Both the position numbers and the translations under genes were made by a program. DNA of 64,000 nt from Anaeramoeba flamelloides (Eukaryota > Metamonada > Anaeramoebidae), in assembly GCA_027625915.1 (NCBI GenBank), contig JANTQA010000057.1, positions 8,370,001 to 8,434,000 on the forward strand. Direction: 5' to 3'. The notes under the pieces were generated by a model, which saw only the letters and a list, made by a program, of their open reading frames with translations, was not told where the DNA came from and searched no databases. Positions 1-10,028 of the stretch are shown in pieces; the first letter of the stretch is position 1, and every line of letters starts with the position of its first letter.

Positions 1-18
1 ATTAATAAACCCAAAAAT

Positions 19-1682
19 ATGATCCTTTTTCAATCCGCTCTCTCTTTTAAAACAAACTTTAAATTTAGAAAAAAGAAAAAAGAAATTGAACCATTATATT
101 GGCCTGTTAGAAGAAAATCATTCCGTAGATTTACAGTTAAAAAAAAACGATTGCCAATTCATAGTGGAGGCAACATCGATTTTAAAGTTGTAAAGATTAA
201 TTCCTATGGGAAAAGACAAAAACGGTAAATACCCTTTTTATTTTTTTTTAATTTCTTCTTTTTGTTTTTCAACGAGATCCCTTTTGAAAAAAGTGTTTCA
301 AATATGTTATTCATAACAACCCCTAAAACAGACGGCAGTCTTCAAGAGACTCATTTTCAGTTCACTATTAAAAAATTTTTGGTTCCACACTTTTTTCAAA
401 CTACCCAAGCAAAAAAGTCTTTTGTATTTTTAAGTGTTAAAGTCAAACTGATCAAATTTCAATCTAACGACCTATTATCTGTTAAAAACAGTACTTCCGT
501 CACCCCCAGGATCCAATAGATTGCAAAAGCATGTTTCCTTTGTGTGCTAAAATTGGATGTAAATAAATGAGAAAAAATATGATAAAATTTCTTTTATATT
601 TTCAATTTTTGAACAAAAGGATTTTTTTTTTCTTTCGTTGAGAAAAAACAGTCTCTTTTAAATTTATCTTTGGTAATTCAGATTTTCAATGTTTTGAATG
701 TTTTGCCAAGTTTGAAAGATCTATGAATTGACAAAGTGCTTTCTCAGATTATAAACCTTTTGTTTGTGAAGATTCATACCCTATTTTTTTTTTAATCCTT
801 GTTGATTTTCTTTTTCGGAATGATACTAGATAGAACCACAGTCTTACAAAATAAAATTGAATAAAAACAGTTGGGTTTATGTCAACAAATTGGAGACTTT
901 TTTTGAAAAGCACAGAAACAAAACAAATGTTTCTTTTAAAAAACACAGAACCAATCCTAACCACTTTCTAATTCTTTATTTTTTTTTTTAATAATATTTG
1001 TTTTCTTTTTTTATTTGCAACTTTTAGAAAACTTCGATGTTCACGAGAAGGTATTAGCAATCTTGCTAGAAAGGGGACAAAATGGTTTATTAAAGCAGAA
1101 GATATCTATAGGTATATAATTCTTTTTCTTTTTCTTTTTTTTTTTTCACTCTTTGAGTTAGTCATCAATTCCAATAAACGAATGTTTAAAATCAACAACC
1201 AAACGAACCAAAGATTCAAAAAAAAACAAAGAGCCGTTTGGATCATTATTCAAAAAAAAAATAGAGTTATACAGATTCTAACAAATAATTTTACTTGATG
1301 TGATCCTGAATAAAATTGGATTTTAAATAATTTTATTGACATTATTTAAATTGATTTGTTATTTTTTTTGTAATTCTAATTCAACAAAAATTAAAAATAA
1401 AATTTAATTACAACATTTATGAAACCTTTTAAATAACAAACATAATTCCTATACCCAAAACCAATTTAAAGTATATCCAAATCCCAAAAATCAAAAAGCG
1501 CATTTGTTTTAACAGCGCTTCATCGGTTTAATTTTGAAGTTGAAGAAGAAGGCCAAGTTGAAAGGATCATTGACGCCTTTAGATCTTTGAACCTGGGTAA
1601 ATTTCCAAAAAAAAAGACACAAAAAAGAGGGAAAAGTGTACCAAGATCTTTAGAAACTAAATTTAGTTTTGTTCAGGTTTGA
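19..1682 (+). CDS. Spliced basic protein with possible PH-like domain (may be 5'-partial)
   Basis: Model of three exons: up to 224, 1028-1111 and 1499-1682. Splice phases agree throughout (donors GTAAAT and GTATAT; acceptors TTTTAG and AAAAAG) and the stop is TGA at 1680. From the ATG at 19 it gives about 157 residues, but the frame is open to the window edge, so more may lie upstream. The N-terminus is basic. The middle reads DFKVVKINSYGKRQKRKLRC, then a GI..L strand and W-F-I, and it ends in an acidic amphipathic stretch (VEEEGQVERIIDAFRSL) before a basic tail. The F.V.KI..-Q-R-L pattern resembles the N-terminal region of the VPS9 protein at 16416, which suggests a divergent PH-like lipid or protein binding fold. 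The family is inferred from pattern only. The first intron is about 800 bp. The second acceptor is weak, and a nearer AG at 1511-1512 gives an early stop. Confidence 0.45.
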
Positions 1683-2394
1683 AATTACCTTTTTTTTTCT
1701 ACTTTTTTTTAATATTTTAATCAGTTTTTTTTTCTGTGCTTTTTATTTTTCCAATTGTATAACAATTTACCTATGATCTAATGTTTGTTATTTTCAGAAA
1801 AATCTTCTTTTTATGTTAATCACCTGTGACAATTAAAATATTTTAATTTTATTTCCAGTCACAAAAAAGAAGAGATTTTATTAACAAGAAACTTTTCTGT
1901 TTTTTTTTTTTAGCATGGTTTAACCATACCCTTCAGTTTGTTTTGTGGAAAAATTATTACCGCAGCTGACAACAGTTTGAGAATTCAATAGATCAAAATT
2001 TCAAGCGAATTTTTTTCTGAAAAATAACTAGCAAATAATTTTTACACAACAAAAATAGCTCAAAAATTGTAGTCACTTTTTTGACTTAACAATACTTTTG
2101 TTTTTTTGAAATTGTTCCAAATTTTGAAAGTAACAACAAGATCAAAATTCTATAACTTTCAATTTAAAAGTTTTTACAAGTCAAACTTTTAAAAACATGT
2201 AATTTAAATAACTTTACACTTTTTGATTTTCATAAAAAGAGTTTCAGGTTTTTGAAAGCTTGTAAATATTTTTCTTTAAGATAACTTTCAAAAATTTCAA
2301 TTAAATTCAAAACGTTATCTTTTGTTAATGATTATTTTTAACCCTTTTTTGGCTTGTAAAAGTTTGTATCAAGTATTTGAAATTTGAAAAAATA
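1683..2394. other. AT-rich spacer
   Basis: Homopolymer-rich sequence between the first gene and the LINE fragment. I see no coding frame or RNA gene here. Confidence 0.4.
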
Positions 2395-2736
2395 TTAAAC
2401 AATATCAGAATTTGAAATCTTGCAGACTGCCAGTCTGAAAGTTCGAAAAAGTCTTGAAAGTATTTGTATGGATTGTGCTATTCTTGCCATGTGATAATTA
2501 TCATTCTTTGAAATTTTATATATATATATATTTTTTTTAATATTCCACTCTGTTTTTAGATTTATATTATTAATTAACATTTTGTGGTCTGACAGGCCGC
2601 ATTGTATTGTTTTTGAATTTTTTAAAATAGATTTATTTTTAAAATTGATTAAGGTATGATCAATATTATTTATTCTACTATTCGAATAAGTGGTGTAATT
2701 TAGGAAATTTTTGATAATTTTTTTAAATTTTCTCAA
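2395..2736 (-). mobile_element. LINE endonuclease fragment (APE-type C-terminal part)
   Basis: An open minus-strand frame of 113 codons reads like the C-terminal half of the APE-type endonuclease of non-LTR retrotransposons. It has a strand resembling S-R-I-N-N-I-D-H-T-L-I followed by the family's SDH motif (CGLSDHKMLINNINL), where the Asp-His pair is catalytic. The N-terminal part of the domain is not visible as a clean frame. It lies head-to-head with the reverse transcriptase remains to its right, on the opposite strand, which suggests one element that suffered a 5' inversion on insertion. It could instead be two unrelated fragments. Confidence 0.55.
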
Positions 2737-3049
2737 CTATCAAGAGTGTTGCAATTCGAAGTTTTTTTGTTTTTCAAATTCAATTCGATACCCATCATTA
2801 TTATTTTCAATTTTGTAACTAATAAGATTAAAAGAAAAATGATTTCCTAAATAACGAAATCAAGAAATTGGATTACTTGAGATTTATTTTTTAGAATTGA
2901 AGACAAATTAGACAAAACCTCTTTCACAGAAGAAATATTTTGGAAACATTAAAACATGAAAGATGGATGATGAAAATTCAAAACAAACAATTTATCAATT
3001 TGAAAAATTTTTTAATTTTTTCTTTTTCCTGAATTGTTTACTACACTAG

Positions 3050-3895
3050 TGTAAATATGAATGTTGTAAAAACTAGAGTTTTTACACTTTTTAAGATAAA
3101 TAAAGGTTAGGGTATTATGGAGATCCCGTTATCACCTTTATTATTTGGATTTATCAGCCATGCTTTTAATTGAAAAAATAAAAGATTTAGTTTGATCATG
3201 TTCAAATGTTTGCAGTTGACTTAATTCCGATAATGGAAGACCAATATCAGAAATTGATAAAAAATTAGTAATAATTTATATAATTATTCAAAAATTTGAA
3301 ATGAATCCAAACATCGAATAATAAAACTTTAAAAATAAAATATTTTGGAATTTGATTACAAAAGCAAAACATTTACAAAAAATTTTGAAAAAGTAAAAGA
3401 TAATTTTAAAAAAATTAAAAATATTTTTCGTCAAAAAAAAACAACTAGCAAATGGTATAAAACTCCAAATGTTCAAATCAATATGCGTTACTCAATTATT
3501 TGATGGATTAGTTATTTTTAATTGAATTCAAAAAGATTCAAACTCTATGGATGTTTGGATAAATACAAAAGTAACAAATTTTTAAAAAATAATCTACATT
3601 CTCCAAGAATAATTTATAAAATCTTAAGCAAAAATTGAACTAGTTAGAATTTCAATCTATAAAAGAAGAAAGAAAACTCAAAAAAAAAATTAGAACTTCT
3701 TTGGGTTTTGAACACATCTCAACAAATTTAAAATTTAAAAAAAAAAAGAGAATGAAAATATTAATTGGGAAATAGAAAACTTAAAATTCTTTAAACTAAA
3801 TCTAAATCAATTTAGAGAAAATTTTATTATAAATAATTCTGAATGGAAAGGCCAAGAATATTTAAAAATTATTAGGTATAATAATAATACCAACA
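3050..3895 (+). mobile_element. Decayed LINE reverse transcriptase and 3' part
   Basis: Plus-strand frames carry RT signatures in the right order. At about 3110-3165 there is G-I-M-E-I-PLSPLLF, matching the G..QGDPLSPLLF motif. About 50 bp on there is FAVDLIPI (3209-3232), matching the F/YADD active-site box with one catalytic Asp replaced by Val. Further along are short charged helices such as NSEWKGQEYLKII near 3830-3870. Several stops and frame changes separate the pieces, so the element is dead. The left boundary is approximate and the right boundary is set by the hairpin repeats that start near 3900. Confidence 0.5.
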
Positions 3896-3904
3896 AACAG
3901 TCGT

Positions 3905-4330
3905 GTCATGGAGTTATGTAAAGTGATGTAGAGCACTGCCAAGTGAAGTAGAGTGCCACAGAGTGCCTAGGTTTTCCAGAATTCAAAAGAATGGAGAAAA
4001 ATCAAAGATTTAACTCTTTTCTTTTAATTTCTGGAAAAGCCTAACGGTAGCTTTCTTGTGAATTTCTGTTTTATTCGTTAAGTGTTCTAGGTTTTTTTGA
4101 GGTTTTCTATTTATTTGTGAAGTGTTCTAGGTTTTTTTTTACTTTTTGAAATAAACAGAAAATCTAAATTTTCTGTTTATTTAGAAAACTCAAAAAAACC
4201 TAACGAAAATCTATTGATTTTCCAAATAAATAAAAAACTCAAGAAAATCTAAGGGTACTTTTACAAAATTCAAACGAATTGAGTACAATCAAAAATTTTA
4301 CTCCATTCTTTTAAATTCTAGAAAATTTAA
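3905..4330. repeat. Nested hairpin repeats of a dispersed family
   Basis: The block contains imperfect inverted repeats: GGTTTTCCAGAATTCAAAAG facing a TTTTAATTTCTGGAAAAGCC arm, then a second and third hairpin built on CTAGGTTTTTTTGAGG and its complement, each closed by AACAGAAAATC-like loops. Related hairpins occur at 4960-5145, 37445-37545 and 43620-43700. I read them as small non-autonomous foldback elements; no coding capacity is visible. Confidence 0.5.
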
Positions 4331-4959
4331 CGGGACTTTTTTTTAATTCCAGAAATAAAATTTTTAAAATAGGAAGGCACAACTTCCCTTTTAAAATAAA
4401 GAAATTTCACAAATTATCTAAACAGATATTCTAATGTTTATGATAAGAATAAATTAAAAATAAAATTTTGCAACTAATGCAAAAAATATTTTAATCTAAT
4501 TTAGAAATTATTGAAATTATTGTCCATTTTTTATGGGACTTCCTCCCTATGAAAAAAAACTGAAAATTTTCAATTAAAGATTTCATCCAGGTAAATAAAA
4601 ATCATAAACTAAAGATTAATATCTTTGATCTTATTCAAAATAAAAAACTCATTATTTATCTTGTCTTTAATTAATGATGAAGAAAATCATGATTTTTTAA
4701 ATAAAATATCTAAAAAAAAGTTTAGAAATTTGGGAAGTGTCATAAGCTAAATTTCAAAAATAAGGGCAGATTTTTCATCATAAAAAAATTTGTTTAATGG
4801 TTTTTTTTTTTTGAATTAAAATGTATTTTACTAAAGTGCTTAGAGATAATAACTAATATAGATTAATAAAAATATAGTGTAATCATTTTATTTTTTGAAA
4901 GACAAATGAAAAAAGAAAAAAATAATAATCAAAAAGTTTGCCCCTAATTTTGAAATTTG
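4331..4959. other. AT-rich spacer
   Basis: Spacer between two hairpin blocks. No coding frame or RNA gene is seen. Confidence 0.4.
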
Positions 4960-5145
4960 GCTTAGAGTGCCTATCTTTTCCGGAATTTGAAAGAATGGAG
5001 AAAAATCAAAGATTTTACTCAATTCTTTCAAATTAAAAAAAATCTAACGACAAGTGCCTAGGTTTTTTTTAATTTAAGATATAAACCGAAAATTTATTTA
5101 ATTTTCGGTTTATTTCTGAAATTAAAAAAAACCTAACGGCTGTAA
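4960..5145. repeat. Hairpin repeat, second copy
   Basis: Two adjacent stem-loops. The first pairs a CTATCTTTTCCGGAATTTGA arm with a TCAAATTAAAAAAAATC arm. The second pairs CCTAGGTTTTTTTTAATTT with AAATTAAAAAAAACCTAACG around a near-perfect AAACCGAAAAT/ATTTTCGGTTT core. It shares the AGTGCCTAGG and CCTAACGG edges with the block at 3905-4330. A poly-A run follows at 5176-5197. Confidence 0.5.
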
Positions 5146-5907
5146 GAGGAAATTGACTTCCTCCCTTCAAAGTAAAAAAAAAAAAAAAAAAAAAAAACTT
5201 AAATACAAAATTTTTTAAAGTTTTTCGATTTCCAATTAATATTTTCAAATTCTTTTTTCCTAAAAGGAAGTTAATTAATCCATCAAAGCCAAAAATTTTT
5301 AATTTTTATTTTAATTGAAATCTTCTTTTATAAATTGTTATTCTAGCAGAGTCAATTTTAGCTTCTGTTTTATAAATAAGTCTAGGGGAATCTGGACTTA
5401 TTAATAAGGATTTTGTTATTTTTATTTATTTATCCACACATCCGTGTTTTTATAATCTTTTTTTGTTAGATCAAATATTTATCATCCATGTAATAATTGG
5501 TGATGTAAAACAGTTTGAAAGAATTGAATTTTTAATACCTTAAAAAAATTCCTTTCATTAAAGATATTGAATAATTTTTTGAAATTTGTTTTTAACTTTA
5601 TCAAGGTTAAACTTAAAATTCGTTTGTTGATCTAGCCAAATATTTTGCTAAATATAGATTTTTCTTTTGAAATTATAGTTTTTTTCTTTTTATCATTATT
5701 GGGATTCATTCCAAAATCTCTAATAATTATATATATATTTTCTATTTGATAATTTATTTCTATCAAGAGAACCTTTCATCAATTAACATTATTAGATCAT
5801 CATCAAACATCTGAAAAAAATCTTCAATATTCTTAAAATTATAATTTATATCTATTTATATTTCTATTTAAAATATCAAAACAAATAATATAATAAAGAG
5901 ATATAAG
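5146..5907. other. Spacer that should hold the kinase's missing 5' exon(s)
   Basis: AT-rich sequence upstream of the kinase core. The kinase frame is open back to 5872 with no ATG before 5938, so an upstream coding exon is expected here or further left. I could not identify it. Confidence 0.3.
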
Positions 5908-7740
5908 ATTAATGAAAAATCGTTTACTATTCTAAGTATGATTGGGAGGGGTAGCTATGGGAAAGTTTATCAAGTTAAACACAAAAAAACCAATAAAATA
6001 TATGGAATGAAAGTTTTAAACAAGGGTGAAATTTATCGGAGAAAACAAGTAGAACATACAAGAACGGAGCAATTAGTTTTATCCACAATATCCCATCCAT
6101 TTATCGTAACTTTACACTATTCGTTTCAAAACGAAAAAAGCCTATTTTTATTATTGGATTATGTAAAAGGGGGTGAATTGTTTTTCCATTTAAAAAGGTA
6201 ATCTTATCATACACTATATTATATATTTATTCAGAACATTATTTAGAATCCCCATTTTACAGAAAGAAAATTCAGAATGCTTTTTTAAATCAAGAGATCT
6301 ATCCCTTTTCAAATGAAATATATTATCAAAATCATGCTTTTTAATTTTTTTGGAATAAAAAAAAAAAAACGTACTGTGTTTAAAAATAATTTATCAATAA
6401 TTTTTTTAACAGAAAATTTATCATTAATTAATCATTTAAAAGTAACAAACACTAAAAGAATAATATACTTGATCAACGAATTGATTATGTATCTTTAAAT
6501 AAAAATTAATTAATTTTCATGAATTAAAACGAATTGCATTTTTTGATAAAAGATATTTTTATTCCGAGCTTAATCTCTAATTTTTTTCAAAAAAAACAAA
6601 AATTAATAATAATAATCAATACTAAAAATAATTTATAGGGCTGGAAGAGGAAGATTCCCAGAATATTTAGCAATGTTTTATATAGCAGAAATCATTCTTG
6701 CAATTGAATATCTACATAAAAGAAATATTGTTTATCGGGATCTTAAACCAGAAAATGTATTATTGAATGAAGATGGGCATATTAAATTAACTGATTTTGG
6801 TTTGGCAAAAACTAGAATTAGTTTTAGTAAAACGAAAATCAAAAATACCAAAAAAAAAGGAAAAAAAAACAAAAAGAAAAAAAAAAAAAATCATAAAAAT
6901 GAAAAAGAAATAAAAAAGATTCGCAGTGAAGATGAAGATGAAGACGAAGACGAAGACGAAGACGAAGATAATGACGAAGATGAGGATGATCAAAAAACAC
7001 AGACTTTTTGCGGCACTCCAGCATACTTTGCGCCTGAAGTGTTGAAAAGAAATGCATATGGCAACTCTGTCGATTGTTGGACAATTGGCGTCTTTCTTTA
7101 TGAAATGCTAACCGGAAGGCCACCATTTATTGCTGAAAATAGAAATGAAATGTTTCGTGCAATCATTAATAATGAACCCACTTTTCCAAATTATGTCTCC
7201 GAAGAAGCAACCGATTTAATATCTGGCTTATTACAGAAAAACCCAGAAAATAGGCTAGGAATAAACGGATTTAATAAAGTGAAAAAACATGATTTCTTTA
7301 AAAAAATTGACTGGGAAAAATTAGAAAAAAAGAAAATTGCGCCTCCATTCAAACCCATAGTTAAAGAAGACCCAAACGATGTTTCTTGTTTTGATTCAAA
7401 ATTCACTAAAAAAAAAATTCAAGATGTTGATGATGATGTTGATGATGATGATGTAGTTGATGAAGACGAGGATGAAGAAGAAGGTAAAAAAAAATACTTG
7501 CAATTAGCAAAAAATAAATTCCCAGGTTTTTATTACGAAAAATCCATAAAGCCTAGAATGAGAATCGAAAATAATGATCTTGAAACCTTATATCTTGGAG
7601 AAGTCAGCAGTGATGAGGATTTCTTTGATTCGGATGAGGATATTCTCTCATTTGAGCAGGATGAAAAAAATCAATTTGATCTAAATCTTGATAAAATTAA
7701 AATACAAGTCGAAAAAACTTCAGATAACATAAATTTATAA
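5908..7740 (+). CDS. AGC-family Ser/Thr protein kinase (S6K/AKT/SGK-like), N-terminus incomplete
   Basis: Exons about 5908-6197 and 6639-7740; the 441-bp intron starts GTAATC and ends TTATAG and is phase 2. The core is intact: glycine loop GRGSYGKV, the ATP-anchoring Lys in MKVL, YRDLKPEN catalytic loop, DFG, TFCGTPAYFAPE and the Arg of the C-lobe. The AGC tail follows, with PPFKP, a CFDSKFT segment and a hydrophobic motif FPGFYY. Two oddities. About 50 extra residues, a poly-Lys block then a Glu/Asp block, sit between DFGLAK and the T-loop TFCGTP. The hydrophobic motif has Tyr where the family has phosphorylatable Ser/Thr. The frame upstream of the ATG at 5938 reads NEKSFTILS, matching the normal start of an AGC kinase domain, so the true start lies in an unidentified upstream exon. 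The tail after the motif is acidic. Family assignment is firm; the subfamily is not. Confidence 0.88.
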
Positions 7741-9365
7741 TATCAAAAAAAATTATGATTAATTTCAGAAATAATAAAATCTTAGATTACAATAAAATAA
7801 TACAAGTAGAGTGTTAATAATTTTTTATTGTTCCAAATTGCAATTATTTAACAATATAAATTATTATTTTTTTTTTCAAATTAATAAGAGATTATTTAAA
7901 TATATATATATATTACTCTTTCATGAATTTTTTCTTTTTGTATTAAATAAATTTAATCGTTTTTAATAATTACCACTAAATACTTTTTTTTTTTTTTTTG
8001 TTTTGTTTTATAAAATAATTTTTAAGAATAAATCATATTTTTAATGGTTTTTGAATTTTTATTTTGTTATTTCTAGATTTTTGGTGTTTCTTTCTAAATC
8101 CTCAAAAAAGTAGACTTTTTCTTTTTTTTTTAATTGATTGATCTTTTTAATTTTGATAGTTTTATTCTCACTTGATAGAATTTTGTTTAGTTGCAAACTT
8201 TTCTTGATTAGAAAAGAATATTTTATTAAAATTGTTTAATGTATTGACAATCTGTTTTTAATATTTTGATAAATCTATTAAAAATTAAAAGTCTAGTAAT
8301 TGGAGGAAATGATTTTTTTCTAATTTTTTTTTGTGTTGATAATAAACAAATAATAATTATTCAAATCCATATTATGGGAGAAGGTATATTTGTCCTAATT
8401 TTAAGCAGCCCTTTTATTATAAATTGAAATGTTAAAAGTATTTTTTTTTTTTTCTATTGTTTCAGTTGAAGTCTAAACTAACTATCCATATTAAATTTTT
8501 AATTTTGGCCTTGAGAAACATATAAATTTCACTACTATCTTATTTCAGAATTTATTGAAATTTTGTTAAAAAAAATTAAAATTTATCAGGAATATATTTT
8601 TTACTTATTTTTTTTTAAAAATAAATTTGACAACTTTATTTAATAGTTATTATTCATAAATCAATGCATTACGTTTTTAAGTACTAAATTGTAATACAAT
8701 TTCATATTTAAAAAATTGAAATAAAAATAAAAATCTTTAAAAATGTTGTATATATGAATAATAATTTTTTTTTTTTTACCAATTTCAAATAAAGAAACCA
8801 TAACATAACTACTTTATCTTGGAAGTCTTTTGACTTTTTATTATAATTTATATCTGGATTAAAGACAGGTAAGAAAATAAATATTTTAGCAAATCAAAAT
8901 CATATAAAATCTTTTATTTTAAAAACTTGATGAAAATTAGGCAAATCTTGGTTGTGAAGGGATAACTATGTATCTATGTATACTATTATTTTCCAATTAA
9001 AAAATACAATTTTTTAGTTCACTTTCCAAAATATTTTTCCAATATATAAGTTGAAACCCCCAAAGATCTTTACAACATCTTTTAGAAAGGATATTTTTCT
9101 ACAACGAATTAAACTTCGTGAGATAACTCCAAGATAAAATTTTTATTTTGTTAATTTGATTGTAACAGTTATAATTAATATTCATTTTGGAAATTGAAAT
9201 AAAAATTTTCATTTATTAATTGGAAAATAACAGTAGTACAAAAATTAAGTATTTTTGATTATTAGTACTTATTTATAATCAAAAATTTTCAAACCATTTG
9301 AACTTTGATAAAATAATCTGATCAAGATCAATAAATTTCATATTTTTTTGATTTATTTCTTTCAT
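7741..9365. other. AT-rich spacer containing one copy of a dispersed repeat
   Basis: No coding frame is seen. The stretch 8440-8990 is similar, in the same orientation, to 62300-62840; shared landmarks are TGACTTTTTATTATAATT, ATCTGGATTAAAGACA and AAAAACTTGATGAAA. A TA run lies near 7900. Confidence 0.45.
8440..8990 (+). repeat. Dispersed repeat, copy 1 (pairs with 62300-62840)
   Basis: About 550 bp matches 62300-62840 with frequent small gaps and substitutions, judged by eye at roughly 75-80% identity. No terminal repeats or coding frame are obvious. Type unknown. Confidence 0.5.
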
Positions 9366-9568
9366 TACAGCCATTTCCGTTTTTAAGACAGAAACTTTCA
9401 ACAAAAATTTAATGTGTCAAAAAAAATTTCTTAAATTACGATATAAAATTCAAATTTAAGTAAAATAATTTGTTTTAAAAAAATTTCACAAAATGTTCTT
9501 TAATTTGAGATTTTTTTGTATCTTAAATTTCCTTGAAAATTTGTGTCTTAAAAGTGGAACTGACTGTA
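9366..9568. mobile_element. Palindromic ~200-bp MITE, copy 1 (diverged)
   Basis: Begins TACAGCCATTTCC and ends GGAACTGACTGTA. The two halves are largely reverse complements: TTAAGACA...TTTCAACAAAAATTTAA against TTAAATTTCCTTGAAAATTTG. The TA at each edge fits a TA target duplication, as used by Tc1/mariner-type transposases. No coding capacity. Same family as the copies at 42964, 45836, 46118, 56430 and 60695. Confidence 0.65.
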
Positions 9569-9719
9569 AAAAACTTTCTTGAGAAGGGTAATTTGAGAAT
9601 TTTTGACAAATGGTAAAAACTGTGAACGTGTGTTATATATTTTTGAGCGAATTATTTCCTACCATTTTTTTCTAATATCACATTCGGATTATCTATTTAT
9701 TAATTATTTGATGGGTAAT

Positions 9720-9800
9720 TAGACAGGTAAAAAGATTCATCTGTAGCATAGACTAATAGAGCAGTGATTATTGATTCTCTTAAGAAAAAAAAAAAAAAAA
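9720..9800 (-). repeat. Short dispersed repeat (pairs with 38585-38660)
   Basis: On the minus strand this reads AAGAGAATCAATAATCACTG followed by CTATTAGTCTATGCTAC, closely matching the plus strand at 38590-38635. The match suggests the end of a common element, perhaps a retrotransposon 3' region, but no coding part is recognisable. Confidence 0.4.
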
Positions 9801-10028
9801 AAATTGAACTTATAAAAAAAATAAAAAAAAATGTCTAAAATTAAAAAATATGGTTTTCTTAAATTATTTTTTATATCAATAAAAATCATAAAGACAAAAA
9901 GGTCTTTTATTTTATTAAAATTAAAGAGATAGCAAAATAATATCACAAATTACTTTAAACTTTAAGATTTGACTTTTTTTTTTTTTTTTTTTTTTTATTT
10001 TTTCATTATTATTATGTTCCAGAATTAA

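Noticed and set aside
6787-7406. Minus-strand open frames across the kinase gene
   Set aside because: They mirror the Lys/Asp-rich codons of the kinase as Phe/Leu/Val-rich nonsense; the plus strand carries all kinase motifs.
9737-9946. 69-codon minus-strand frame
   Set aside because: Part of a dispersed repeat also present at 38506-38688; hydrophobic homopolymer translation, not a gene.
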